Part shown: positions 20,986 through 29,448 of the stretch, one piece after another
How positions within the stretch are numbered: position 1 is the first letter of the stretch
Layout: each line of letters begins with the position of its first letter
Source of the DNA: Hyphomicrobiales bacterium
Lineage (GTDB): Bacteria > Pseudomonadota > Alphaproteobacteria > Rhizobiales > Rhizobiaceae
Assembly: GCA_900473175.1 (NCBI GenBank)
Contig: UCKM01000033.1
Coordinates: forward strand, 1 to 48,358
DNA length: 48,358 bases
Reading direction: 5' to 3'
Made by a program: the position numbers and the translations under genes
Notes under the pieces: generated by a model
Seen by the model: the letters and a program-made list of their open reading frames with translations, nothing else
Database searches by the model: none
Told to the model about the DNA's origin: nothing

Positions 20986-21936
20986 ATGGCATTCGAAGAC
21001 GTGGAAATGATCGGGACTGCGACGGGCGCTGCAATCGCCTTGCGCTTCTCACCTGCGGACGGCCCTGCCCGCGCCATTGTGCAGATCAACCACGGCGTCA
21101 GTGAACATTCCCGCCGTTACACCCGCTTTGCACAATTTCTGAACGGCTGCGACTTTCATGTCTACGCTCACGACCATCGCGGCCATGGATTGACCAAGGC
21201 GCCAGGGGCACCGGCGGGACGTTTTGCCGAACAGGGCGGGCGCGCGCGCGTTCTCGATGATGTCGATGCAGTCAATTGCCTCTTGCGCAACCGTCACCCC
21301 GGTCTGCCGCTCATCCTGTTCGGGCATTCGATGGGGGGACTGGTTGCGTTCAACTACGTATTGAAACATCCGGAAAATGTTGACGCCGCCGCGATCTGGA
21401 ACGCCAATTTTTCCGCTGGCTTCCTCGGCCGCGTGGCACAGGGCATCTTGCGCGCGGAACGCATGTTTCTCGGGTCTGACGTTCCAAGCATGATCCTGCC
21501 GAAACTGACCTTTCAGGACTGGGGCCGGAGTATCAAGAATGCCCGTACCGCCTCCGACTGGCTGTCGCATGATCCCGATGAAGTGGACGCCTATCTTGCC
21601 GATCCCCTTTCTGGGTGGAATCCGACGGTGAGCATGTGGCGCGATATATTCGATTTTATTATCAAAGGTGCTGACGACACGGTTCTGGCCACGGTGCGGC
21701 GCAACCTTCCGTTCAACCTTGTCGGCGGTGCCGAAGATCCTTCCACAGCAAAGGGCAAGGCAGTCCGCCATCTTGACGAACGCATGCGCAAGCTTGGCTT
21801 TACCGACGTTGCGACCACGATTTATGAAGGAACGAGGCATGAGGGCCTCAACGAAGTCAACCGCGACATTATCATGCAGGATTTCGCCAATTGGGCCATG
21901 CGGTTTGGTGAAATTCGATCCAGGGTGAATAGTTAA
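20986..21936 (+). CDS. Alpha/beta hydrolase, monoacylglycerol lipase/lysophospholipase type
   Basis: A 316-residue serine hydrolase of the Hydrolase_4 family. The oxyanion region is NHGVSEHSRRY (about 35-45), AHDHRGHG precedes the nucleophile elbow FGHSMGG (Ser at about 115), and GAEDPST and GTRHEGLNE near the end supply the likely Asp and His. No signal peptide is seen. GGGAGG lies 7 bases before the ATG. It heads a tight three-gene run, with 3 bases to a CoA-transferase gene and an overlap to a ThDP enzyme, so it may remove a thioester or ester in the same pathway. Substrate is unknown. Confidence 0.85.
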   Translation: MAFEDVEMIGTATGAAIALRFSPADGPARAIVQINHGVSEHSRRYTRFAQFLNGCDFHVYAHDHRGHGLTKAPGAPAGRFAEQGGRARVLDDVDAVNCLLRNRHPGLPLILFGHSMGGLVAFNYVLKHPENVDAAAIWNANFSAGFLGRVAQGILRAERMFLGSDVPSMILPKLTFQDWGRSIKNARTASDWLSHDPDEVDAYLADPLSGWNPTVSMWRDIFDFIIKGADDTVLATVRRNLPFNLVGGAEDPSTAKGKAVRHLDERMRKLGFTDVATTIYEGTRHEGLNEVNRDIIMQDFANWAMRFGEIRSRVNS

Positions 21937-21939
21937 AAA

Positions 21940-23127
21940 ATGTCTGATGCCCCCCTCAAAGGAATACGTGTCATCGAACTCGCCCGCGTTCTTGCCGGAC
22001 CATGGGCCGGGCAGATTCTTGCGGATCTCGGCGCTGATGTTATCAAGGTGGAGAATCCCGCTGGTGGCGATGAGACCAGGGGCTGGGGACCGCCCTTCAT
22101 TGCCAGCAGCGAAGGAGAGAACCTCTCGGCCGCCTACTTCCATTCCTGCAATCGCGGCAAACGTTCGATCACAGTGGATTTCGTTTCCGCCGAAGGGCAG
22201 GAAACGGTCAAGGCGCTATGCAGGACGGCGGATGTGGTGCTGGAGAACTTCAAGGTCGGCGGCCTCGCCAAATACGGCCTCGATTATAAGAGCCTCAGCG
22301 CAGACAATCCGAAGCTCGTCTATTGCTCCATCACGGGCTTCGGCCAGACCGGGCCCTATGCCGCCCAGGCCGGATATGACTTCATTATCCAGGCCATGTC
22401 GGGCCTGATGTCGGTGACGGGAGAGCCGGACCGCGAACCTCAAAAGGTCGGCCTTGCGGTGACCGATGTCTTCACTGGTCTCTATTCCGTCATCGCCATC
22501 CAGGCGGCGCTGATGCACGCCGCCAAGACCGGCGAAGGCCAGATGATCGACATGGCCTTGTTCGACGTGCAATCCGCGGTGATGGCCAACCAGGCGATGA
22601 ATTATCTGGCGACGGGCAAGAGCCCGCACCGCATGGGCAATGCCCATCCGAACATTTCGCCCTATGAAGTCGTTCCGACTTCCGACGGCCACATGATCCT
22701 TGCCGTCGGCAATGACGGCCAGTTTTCCCGTTTCTGCACACTTGTCGGCCTTGGCAGCCTTGCCAGCGATCCGCGCTTCCTCACCAACCGCGCAAGGCTG
22801 GAAAATCGCGCGGAACTGACGGCGCTGATCCGGGCGGAAACCGTAAAGTATGATCGGGCCAAACTGCTCGAAGCCTGCGCCAGGAACGCTGTCCCCGCCG
22901 GGCCGATCAACACGATCGGAGAAATGTTCGACGATCCGCAGATTGTTTCGCGGCAATTGCGGCTGGACCTCGAAGACAACCACGGCAGTACAATTCCTTC
23001 GGTGCGCACGCCGATTGTCATGTCAGGGACGCCCCTCAACTATGCCCGGCCATCGCCGCGGCTTGGCGAACACAGCGCCGATATATTGAGCGAACTAAAG
23101 GATGCATCTGATGAAGACCGGCGGTGA
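21940..23127 (+). CDS. CaiB/BaiF family (class III) CoA-transferase
   Basis: A 395-residue class III CoA-transferase. The N-terminal GIRVIELARVLAGPWAGQILADLGADVIKVENP is the family signature, and the catalytic aspartate is expected in GQMIDMALFD. FANWG-like and NPKLVYCSITGFGQTGPY motifs are also typical. These enzymes move CoA between carboxylates such as oxalate, carnitine or succinate derivatives. The gene is 3 bases after the hydrolase and overlaps the next gene by 17 bases, so the three are one operon. The pairing with a ThDP enzyme recalls the frc-oxc arrangement of oxalate degradation, but the substrate is not shown. Confidence 0.9.
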   Translation: MSDAPLKGIRVIELARVLAGPWAGQILADLGADVIKVENPAGGDETRGWGPPFIASSEGENLSAAYFHSCNRGKRSITVDFVSAEGQETVKALCRTADVVLENFKVGGLAKYGLDYKSLSADNPKLVYCSITGFGQTGPYAAQAGYDFIIQAMSGLMSVTGEPDREPQKVGLAVTDVFTGLYSVIAIQAALMHAAKTGEGQMIDMALFDVQSAVMANQAMNYLATGKSPHRMGNAHPNISPYEVVPTSDGHMILAVGNDGQFSRFCTLVGLGSLASDPRFLTNRARLENRAELTALIRAETVKYDRAKLLEACARNAVPAGPINTIGEMFDDPQIVSRQLRLDLEDNHGSTIPSVRTPIVMSGTPLNYARPSPRLGEHSADILSELKDASDEDRR

Positions 23128-24760
23128 ACTGATTGTTGAGGCCCTCGCAGCCAATGGGGCGGAACGCGTGTTCTGCGTCCCGGGGGAAAGCTATCTCGCC
23201 GTCCTCGACGCCCTTTACGACGCAGATATTGGCGTGACTGTCTGCCGCGCCGAGGGCGGAGCCACGATGATGGCTGAAGCCTGGGGCAAACTCACCGGCA
23301 AGCCGGGCATTTCGTTCGTCACACGCGGCCCCGGCGCAACCAACGCATCGCCCGGGATCCACATTGCCAAGCAGGACTCGACACCGCTGATCCTCTTCAT
23401 TGGACAGGTACAGCGGGATGCGCGCGAGCGCGAGGCCTTTCAGGAAATAGAATACCGCCGCTTCTTCGCTGACACCGCGAAGTGGGTTGCCGAGATCGAC
23501 GATGCACGGCGCATCCCCGAATTCGTCACACGTGCATTCTCCATAGCGACGTCCGGGCGCCCCGGACCTGTCGTACTCGCTTTGCCGGAGGATATGCTGA
23601 CTGAGCAGGTCGACACCGTTGCTGCGCAAGGCTGGCAGCCTGTCGAAACCGGCCCCTCGCCCGCGAGCATCGAAAAACTTGCCGATCTCCTGCAAGGCGC
23701 GCAAAAGCCGTTCATGATCCTTGGCGGTTCGCGCTGGACTGAACGCGCCGTTCACTCAATTGCGCGTTTTGCCGAAAAATGGCATCTGCCGGTCGGCTGC
23801 TCCTTCCGCCGCCAGATGCTGTTCGATCATCTGCATCCGAACTATGCGGGAGATGTCGGGATCGGCATCAATCCTGCACTGGCAACGCGCGTGAAGGATG
23901 CCGACGTGCTGCTCCTCGTCGGCGGCCGTTTCGGCGAGATGCCTTCATCCGGCTATACGTTGATGGATAGCCCCTTCCCCCGTCAGACACTAATCCATGT
24001 TTATCCCGATGCGGACGAGCTCGGGCGCGTCTACCGCCCGAGCCTTGCCATCAACGCGGCGCCCGACGCCTTTGCCGAGACAGTCGAGCATCTCGCCCCA
24101 CCATCCCATATCAATTGGCCGGGTGAAGCCGAAACGGCGCACAAATCCTATCTCGCTTGGTCGACCCCGCCCCAGACCGGCCCCGGCAAAGTGGCGATGG
24201 GCCCGATCATGACTTATCTCGAGAGCGTGCTCCCGGAAGATGCGATCATGACCAACGGCGCCGGCAACTATGCCACGTGGCTGCATCGTTTCCACCGCTT
24301 CCGCCGCTTCGGCACGCAAGCTGCCCCGACGTCCGGCTCGATGGGCTACGGGTTGCCGGCCGCGGTCGCGGCAAAACAGCTGCACCCGGAACGCATGGTG
24401 GTGTGCTTTGCCGGTGATGGCTGCTTCCTGATGAATGGTCAGGATTTTGCCACAGCGGTAAAATACGCACTGCCGATCATCGTCCTTGTGATCAACAACA
24501 ACATGTACGGCACAATCAGAATGCATCAGGAACGCGAATATCCCGGCCGGGTCTCGGCAACGGACCTGACCAATCCCGATTTCGCCATGTTGGCCAGGGC
24601 TTATGGCGGTCACGGCGAAACGGTGGAAACCACAGACGCTTTCGAGGGGGCATGGCAGCGGGCAGTTGCAAGCGGCAAGCCGGCGATCATCGAAATCCGG
24701 CTTGATCCCGAAGCGATCACGCCGGCAAAGACCCTGACCGATATTCGCAATAAGCGGTGA
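23111..24760 (+). CDS. Thiamine-diphosphate-dependent enzyme, acetolactate synthase-like
   Basis: A 549-residue ThDP enzyme of the acetolactate synthase/decarboxylase superfamily. The catalytic glutamate that activates ThDP is in CRAEGGATMMAEAWG (about residue 48). The C-terminal domain has the metal/ThDP motif GDGCFLMN ending in VINNN. SMGYGLPAAVAAK is the usual preceding block. ATG 23111 is 8 bases after AAAGGA and is preferred to ATG 23102. The chain lacks an ilvN partner nearby, so branched-chain synthesis is unlikely. In the operon with a CoA-transferase, a 2-hydroxyacyl-CoA lyase or oxalyl-CoA decarboxylase role is possible but unproven. Confidence 0.85.
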   Translation: MKTGGELIVEALAANGAERVFCVPGESYLAVLDALYDADIGVTVCRAEGGATMMAEAWGKLTGKPGISFVTRGPGATNASPGIHIAKQDSTPLILFIGQVQRDAREREAFQEIEYRRFFADTAKWVAEIDDARRIPEFVTRAFSIATSGRPGPVVLALPEDMLTEQVDTVAAQGWQPVETGPSPASIEKLADLLQGAQKPFMILGGSRWTERAVHSIARFAEKWHLPVGCSFRRQMLFDHLHPNYAGDVGIGINPALATRVKDADVLLLVGGRFGEMPSSGYTLMDSPFPRQTLIHVYPDADELGRVYRPSLAINAAPDAFAETVEHLAPPSHINWPGEAETAHKSYLAWSTPPQTGPGKVAMGPIMTYLESVLPEDAIMTNGAGNYATWLHRFHRFRRFGTQAAPTSGSMGYGLPAAVAAKQLHPERMVVCFAGDGCFLMNGQDFATAVKYALPIIVLVINNNMYGTIRMHQEREYPGRVSATDLTNPDFAMLARAYGGHGETVETTDAFEGAWQRAVASGKPAIIEIRLDPEAITPAKTLTDIRNKR

Positions 24761-24851
24761 TCAGCCGGGAGGATGAAATAATTGAGGATGGCAAGGCGGC
24801 GTTTTCAATGATATGGAGCCCGCCTGATGAGACAATACGAAAGCGTCTGAC

Positions 24852-25583
24852 TTGAGCAATCCGGCCATTACAATCGTCATACCCTGCCGCAATGAGGCCG
24901 CCAATCTAGCCTTTCTCCTCGATGAAGTGGATGCAGCCATGGACGGCCGCAGCTACGAGGTTATCGTTGTCGACGACGGCTCGACTGACACGACCGGCGA
25001 CGTGCTGGCCGCGCGGATCAAGGCGGGAAAACCGCTACGCCATGTCCGCCACGACAAGTCGGCCGGGCAGAGCGCGGCGGTGCGCTCCGGCGTCTTTGCC
25101 GCAAAGGGCAAGGTCGTCGTCACAATGGACGGTGACGGCCAGAACAACCCCGCCTATCTTCCGCAGCTCGCCGATGCGCTGCTGCAGGCTGGTGCTTCGA
25201 TCGGCATCGCCGCCGGACAGCGGCTGAAGCGGACCGACACGAAGCTGAAACAGTTCTCTTCGAAATATGCCAACAAGCTGCGCGGGGCGATCCTCAAGGA
25301 CAATACGCGCGATTCCGGCTGCGGCCTCAAGGCGGTGCATACGCAGCTGTTTCGTGAACTGCCCTTCTTCGACGGCTGGCACCGGTATCTGCCGGCTCTC
25401 GTCATTCGCGAAGGCTTCGGCGTGGTGCATGTCGACGTGGTCGATCGCGAGCGCCGCCATGGCAAGTCGAATTACGGAATTCTCGACCGCGGCATGCGCG
25501 GTATTCTCGATCTATACGGTGTCTGGTGGCTGAGAAAACGCCGCAAGACCGTTCCAACAATTACGGAGATCAGCCATGGCTGA
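24852..25583 (+). CDS. Polyprenyl-phosphate glycosyltransferase, GT2 (RgtE/ArnC-like)
   Basis: A 243-residue GT2 enzyme of the DPM/ArnC type. ITIVIPCRNEAANL is the GT-A start, VVDDGSTD and VTMDGDGQNNP are the nucleotide-sugar and metal motifs (DxD-like). DSGCGLKA and HRYLPALVIREGF are typical of polyprenyl-phosphate sugar synthases. It would transfer a sugar from a UDP-sugar to a lipid phosphate on the cytoplasmic face. Only one weak hydrophobic segment near the end is seen. The start is TTG 24852. It overlaps the LAB_N gene, and an ArnT-like transferase follows, so it probably makes that enzyme's donor (galacturonate is the rhizobial precedent). Confidence 0.85.
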   Translation: MSNPAITIVIPCRNEAANLAFLLDEVDAAMDGRSYEVIVVDDGSTDTTGDVLAARIKAGKPLRHVRHDKSAGQSAAVRSGVFAAKGKVVVTMDGDGQNNPAYLPQLADALLQAGASIGIAAGQRLKRTDTKLKQFSSKYANKLRGAILKDNTRDSGCGLKAVHTQLFRELPFFDGWHRYLPALVIREGFGVVHVDVVDRERRHGKSNYGILDRGMRGILDLYGVWWLRKRRKTVPTITEISHG

Positions 25584-25896
25584 CGCTATCACCAACTGGC
25601 TGCACTCGGTTTTCGTGGCGCAGTTTGACGCCTGGGTCGTCCTCGGCTTCTTTGCGCAGGCCTGTTTCACCATGCGCTTCGTCCTGCAATGGCTTGCCTC
25701 GGAACGGGCCAAGCGCAGCGTCGTGCCGGTGACTTTCTGGTTTTTCTCGCTGTTCGGCGGCGTGCTGCTCTTCGTTTACGCCATCGTTCGCAAGGATCCG
25801 GTATTCATCGCTGGCCAAGGCCTCGGCCTTATTGTCTACATCCGCAATCTCTGGCTGATCGCCAATGAGAAGAAGGCAATGACGCAGGACACGTGA
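25576..25896 (+). CDS. Lipid A biosynthesis N-terminal (LAB_N) domain protein
   Basis: A 106-residue inner-membrane protein with three hydrophobic segments and the LAB_N pattern: WVVLGFFAQACFTMRFVLQWLASE, then VPVTFWFFSLFGGVLLFVYAI and a final GLIVYIRNLWLI. The function of LAB_N proteins is uncertain; they occur between GT2 and ArnT-like genes and might help flip or present the polyprenyl sugar donor. It starts inside the GT2 gene (8-base overlap) and overlaps the next gene by 4 bases, so it is clearly part of that operon. Confidence 0.88.
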   Translation: MADAITNWLHSVFVAQFDAWVVLGFFAQACFTMRFVLQWLASERAKRSVVPVTFWFFSLFGGVLLFVYAIVRKDPVFIAGQGLGLIVYIRNLWLIANEKKAMTQDT

Positions 25897-27596
25897 GCGA
25901 GACCCAGTCGATGACCAGTCTCGACCAGGTGTCCGCAGGCGCGGCGCGGCTGCGCCCAAGCCACTATCTGCTTTTGATCTTCATTTGCCTCGTCTCGTTC
26001 GTGCCCGGCATCGCTTCGATACCGCCGCTCGACCGCGACGAGTCGCGCTACATCCAGGCCACCCACCAAATGGCCGAGAGCGGCGATTATGTCGATATCC
26101 GCTTTCAGGACGCTTCCCGCTACAAGAAACCCATCGGTATCTACTGGCTGCAAAGCGCAGCGCTGAAATTGACCGGATACGATGATAACGCGCCGGTCTG
26201 GGCCTATCGCCTGGTTTCGGTTACAGGCGCCACGGTGGCAGTGCTGGCAACGGCGGCCCTTGGCGCATTGCTATTCGGCCAGAGTGCCGGTCTCCTCGCC
26301 GGCATTGCCCTTGCCGCCATCGTCATGCTCGGCTTTGAAGCTCGCGTCGCCAAGACCGACGCGACCATCCTTGCGACGGTGGTGATTGCGCAAGCAGCGC
26401 TCGCGTCGATATGGATGGCAAGCCGCAGAAAGGCCGCCGAGACATGGGCGCCGGCCCTGGTCTTCTGGTTGGCGACCGCAATCGGCGTATTGATCAAAGG
26501 GCCGATTACCCCCTTTGTCAGCATCCTCACCATGGGCACACTAAGCCTCTTCTATCGCGAGTGGCGCTGGCTCAAGCGGCTGAAACCTGGCCCTGGCATT
26601 CTTATCCTGCTTGCGATCGTTCTGCCCTGGATCATCCTGATTACCATGAAGAGCGGCGGCGCCTTCTTCAATGAATCGGTGAACAAGGACTTCCTTTCCA
26701 AGGTCGGGGATGCGCAGGAGAGCCACGGCGCGCCGCCCGGCTATTTCGCGCTGATCTTCGTCGTTTTCATCTGGCCCTTCGGCGTCCTTGCCGTACGCGG
26801 CGGACTGCAGGCGCTGAGCCGCTTGCGCGACGATCCACGTCTCGCCTTTCTTGTCGCCTGGTACGTGCCGTTCTGGCTGGTGACCGAACTAATCCCGACC
26901 AAGCTGCCGCACTATATCCTGCCGGCCTATCCCGCGCTGCTGCTGATGATGGCATGGGCGATCGACACCGGGATCGCCGCCACGCCCTATCGCGGCCGCT
27001 GGCAAATCTGGCTCGAACGTCTAACGCTGCTCGGGCTCGGCGCAGCAACGCTTGGCCTGATGGGCGCAGGCCTGGTCCTGCCATACGTAATGACGGGTTC
27101 ATTCTCGTTTCCAGGTATCATCGCCTGTATCACCGCGCTTGCTGCCGGAACATTGGCAAGCGGGCTCATCCTGAATCATAACCTCAAGGGTGCGCTGCAA
27201 GCTGCTGCAACCTTTGCGATTATTACCTTTGGTCTGCTGACGTGGGGTGTCATTCCCGCACTAAAGCCCATGTGGCTGAGCCCCGCCATCGCCAATGCCT
27301 ACAACGCCGCCAGGCCTTGCCCGACCAGCGTGCTGGCGTCAGCCAGCTATGCCGAGCCGAGCCTTGTTTTTCTCGCCGGCACCGAGACGATCCTCACCGA
27401 TGGCGCGGGCGCCGCCAGGCACCTCTTGGACGACCCCAAATGCGCGATCTCTGCTGTCGACGAACGTGAGCACGCCGCCTTCATCGCAAGCCTGCCGCAG
27501 GGCGAGACATCCGTTTCCGCCGTCGCAACTGTTTCTGGCATCAACTACAGCAAGGGCCGCAGAACGACGGTGACGCTGTACAAGACAGCGCAGTAA
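25893..27596 (+). CDS. ArnT-like integral membrane glycosyltransferase (lipid A/core sugar addition)
   Basis: A 567-residue membrane glycosyltransferase of the PMT/ArnT superfamily. About twelve hydrophobic segments are visible. The periplasmic catalytic loop begins PPLDRDESRYIQATHQM, with the expected acidic residues, and YKKPIGIYWLQ and ELIPTKLPHYILPAYPALL are family hallmarks. It would move a sugar from a polyprenyl phosphate to lipid A or core on the periplasmic side. The start is GTG 25893, overlapping the LAB_N stop. The rhizobial precedent for this trio is galacturonosylation by Rgt enzymes; aminoarabinose is the enteric alternative. A UDP-glucose dehydrogenase lies 1.9 kb downstream. 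Confidence 0.88.
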   Translation: MSETQSMTSLDQVSAGAARLRPSHYLLLIFICLVSFVPGIASIPPLDRDESRYIQATHQMAESGDYVDIRFQDASRYKKPIGIYWLQSAALKLTGYDDNAPVWAYRLVSVTGATVAVLATAALGALLFGQSAGLLAGIALAAIVMLGFEARVAKTDATILATVVIAQAALASIWMASRRKAAETWAPALVFWLATAIGVLIKGPITPFVSILTMGTLSLFYREWRWLKRLKPGPGILILLAIVLPWIILITMKSGGAFFNESVNKDFLSKVGDAQESHGAPPGYFALIFVVFIWPFGVLAVRGGLQALSRLRDDPRLAFLVAWYVPFWLVTELIPTKLPHYILPAYPALLLMMAWAIDTGIAATPYRGRWQIWLERLTLLGLGAATLGLMGAGLVLPYVMTGSFSFPGIIACITALAAGTLASGLILNHNLKGALQAAATFAIITFGLLTWGVIPALKPMWLSPAIANAYNAARPCPTSVLASASYAEPSLVFLAGTETILTDGAGAARHLLDDPKCAISAVDEREHAAFIASLPQGETSVSAVATVSGINYSKGRRTTVTLYKTAQ

Positions 27597-27694
27597 CGCC
27601 ACCCCTGTTGCTGCAATCACTACGTCTAGAGTCGAATTGACGCTTCCAGTGAGTTTATAGGAATATATTCTCCAACCAACAGGGGCTATATTTC

Positions 27695-28771
27695 ATGCAT
27701 CGACAATCAAACGAGCATTCTACCTACCTCGGATTAAAGTGGCGGTTTCGCGCGAACGCCGTGCTGCTCAAAGCGGCAAAGCTCGCGTCCCAGGATGGAC
27801 GCCATGACCTTCATTGCCGGGAGATTGAGGCGGAGCAGAAGATTCTGGAGGCCCAGATCAAGCTCTGGGACAATCTTAGCCTTTTATACAAATACGAGGA
27901 CCAACCACGCGTACCAGCAGGCAGTCCGGACGGCGGGCAATGGACGGATGGCGGCTCGGGCAATGGGCGGGCGTGGCTTGCACAGCAGCGTCAAAGCGAG
28001 AAGAAGCCCACGGGCCTTCAGGCCATCGCGACTACCAACTGGGTGCGCGAGGCACAAAGAGTTGGAATACAAATCGAACGGGAACTCCCTATCGGGTCAA
28101 TGATCCGAGAATTGCCCGTGATTGCCTCGACCACACAACTCCTTTCGGCATTGCAGAGCCCGGAACTCGAATATCCTCTGAGCGAAGCCCTCCGGCAATA
28201 CAACGCGATTGCCGAAGCAGACGATCCATATGTCGTGCCGCTCATTGCAATGCGTGCGCGGGAATTCAGCAAGGACGATTCAGGAACGAAAACGTGGGCT
28301 AGCGTCCACCAAGCTGATATCGACACGATCGGTAGATTCTGTCCGAGATACCCAGACGTTCAGACCATAGCGAACAAGATTGCGTCCACGATGGGTCCCG
28401 TTTCTTTGTATGGATCGCCTCAAAATTACGGAACTCAATTTCACCTTCGTGCTGCCGATGAAATCAATAAGGTTTGGAAAGGACAGCTCATCCCGGAGCT
28501 TTACCTTATGGCTCCCCTGGAGAACGCTCCAGACAGCTACTATCGGGACAAAGTCAAACCTCGCGAAAAGGACTCCCTCGGGTTGGACGTATTTGAACCT
28601 GTGGGCGGCGACTCAGTCTGCATTTACGATTTTAAGACTGGAGGGACTGGACTAAGCTCCAAACGAATGAGCCATTTCTCTTACTCCAGTGCCAAGACAT
28701 TTCCAAATTTAAAGCGGTTCTTTGTCATCGAGATAAGGCCAAGTGTCGGTTCAAAGAAGGAAGTAATGTGA
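27695..28771 (+). CDS. Putative polymorphic-toxin-type nuclease with VPAGSPDGGQWT linker and PD-(D/E)XK domain
   Basis: A 358-residue protein in three parts. Residues 1-70 are helical and charged. RVPAGSPDGGQWTDGG (about 72-87) is the linker motif seen in alphaproteobacterial polymorphic toxins. The C-terminal domain holds GTQFHLRAADEI (about 246-257), LDVFEPVGGD (D298) and IYDFKTGGTG (D312, K314), a layout matching PD-(D/E)XK nuclease toxins. No signal peptide or obvious secretion domain is seen, so delivery is unknown. Base composition is more A+T-rich than the flanking genes, suggesting transfer. The next gene starts one base after the stop, as immunity genes do. Nuclease activity is inferred. 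Confidence 0.7.
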   Translation: MHRQSNEHSTYLGLKWRFRANAVLLKAAKLASQDGRHDLHCREIEAEQKILEAQIKLWDNLSLLYKYEDQPRVPAGSPDGGQWTDGGSGNGRAWLAQQRQSEKKPTGLQAIATTNWVREAQRVGIQIERELPIGSMIRELPVIASTTQLLSALQSPELEYPLSEALRQYNAIAEADDPYVVPLIAMRAREFSKDDSGTKTWASVHQADIDTIGRFCPRYPDVQTIANKIASTMGPVSLYGSPQNYGTQFHLRAADEINKVWKGQLIPELYLMAPLENAPDSYYRDKVKPREKDSLGLDVFEPVGGDSVCIYDFKTGGTGLSSKRMSHFSYSSAKTFPNLKRFFVIEIRPSVGSKKEVM

Positions 28772-28772
28772 G

Positions 28773-29432
28773 ATGACTACAATCAAAGATGTACGCAACG
28801 CGGTACGCCCGCTCATTGCACGTCGAGATGATCTTTTTTCCGTCGGCCGATACGTCTTAATCAAACCTGTTCATCACATTTTGCGGGGCGTTAACATCGA
28901 AAGCCGAAGGGACCCGGATTTATTCGGGCCATGTTACTTCGTTCGAATGCTGGTTCCAGCAACGACGACGGCCGCTTCGGGCTGGGGTTCTCGTTTCTTC
29001 CAAACTGAGTACAGCGAACCGGTCCGAAGCTCTGGCTGGAGCATTAAGAAACAAGAGACAATCAAACAAATGCTGGACATGATCGAAGGCGCCCTACCGG
29101 AACTCTACGGTATTGAGACTCTCGACGACTACCACGCCTATCTTGCCAAGTTGCCGATTCCTTGGATCAGTTCACGTACGTTGGAGAACCATCAGATTTT
29201 GATCCACGCCATGAAAGGTGAGCTTTCCACTTCATTGAAACTGCTTGAGCGCAGCGAAGACTTGCTGGAATATTTTAATGGCCTCACGCCGAGGTTTCAC
29301 GCGGCCTTACGCGCCCAAAATCGCCTGGAGATTGCACAAATACTCCACGGTTGGGAGGCTACGTCCGTCAAGACCTACAAGATCGGGAAATATTGGGAGA
29401 AAACTCCGTTTCCGTTGGAAGAAACCGGTTGA
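28773..29432 (+). CDS. Unrecognised protein, candidate immunity protein for the upstream toxin
   Basis: A 219-residue soluble protein beginning MTTIKDVRNAVRPLIARRDD. The N-terminal half looks alpha/beta (VLIKPVHHILRGVNIES, CYFVRMLVPAT) and the C-terminal half is mostly helical (LSTSLKLLERSEDLLEYFNG). No known motif or signal peptide was identified. The ATG is one base after the stop of the PD-(D/E)XK protein, with AAGGA inside that gene's end, so translation is coupled. Context makes it the natural immunity partner; sequence alone does not prove it. The stop is 16 bases from the convergent UDP-glucose dehydrogenase stop. Confidence 0.6.
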   Translation: MTTIKDVRNAVRPLIARRDDLFSVGRYVLIKPVHHILRGVNIESRRDPDLFGPCYFVRMLVPATTTAASGWGSRFFQTEYSEPVRSSGWSIKKQETIKQMLDMIEGALPELYGIETLDDYHAYLAKLPIPWISSRTLENHQILIHAMKGELSTSLKLLERSEDLLEYFNGLTPRFHAALRAQNRLEIAQILHGWEATSVKTYKIGKYWEKTPFPLEETG

Positions 29433-29448
29433 GTTTTTTTGAGGGCCC

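Noticed and set aside
21049-22143. 364-codon minus-strand frame over the hydrolase and CoA-transferase genes
   Set aside because: Antisense to both the GHSMGG elbow and the CaiB signature; no motif of its own.
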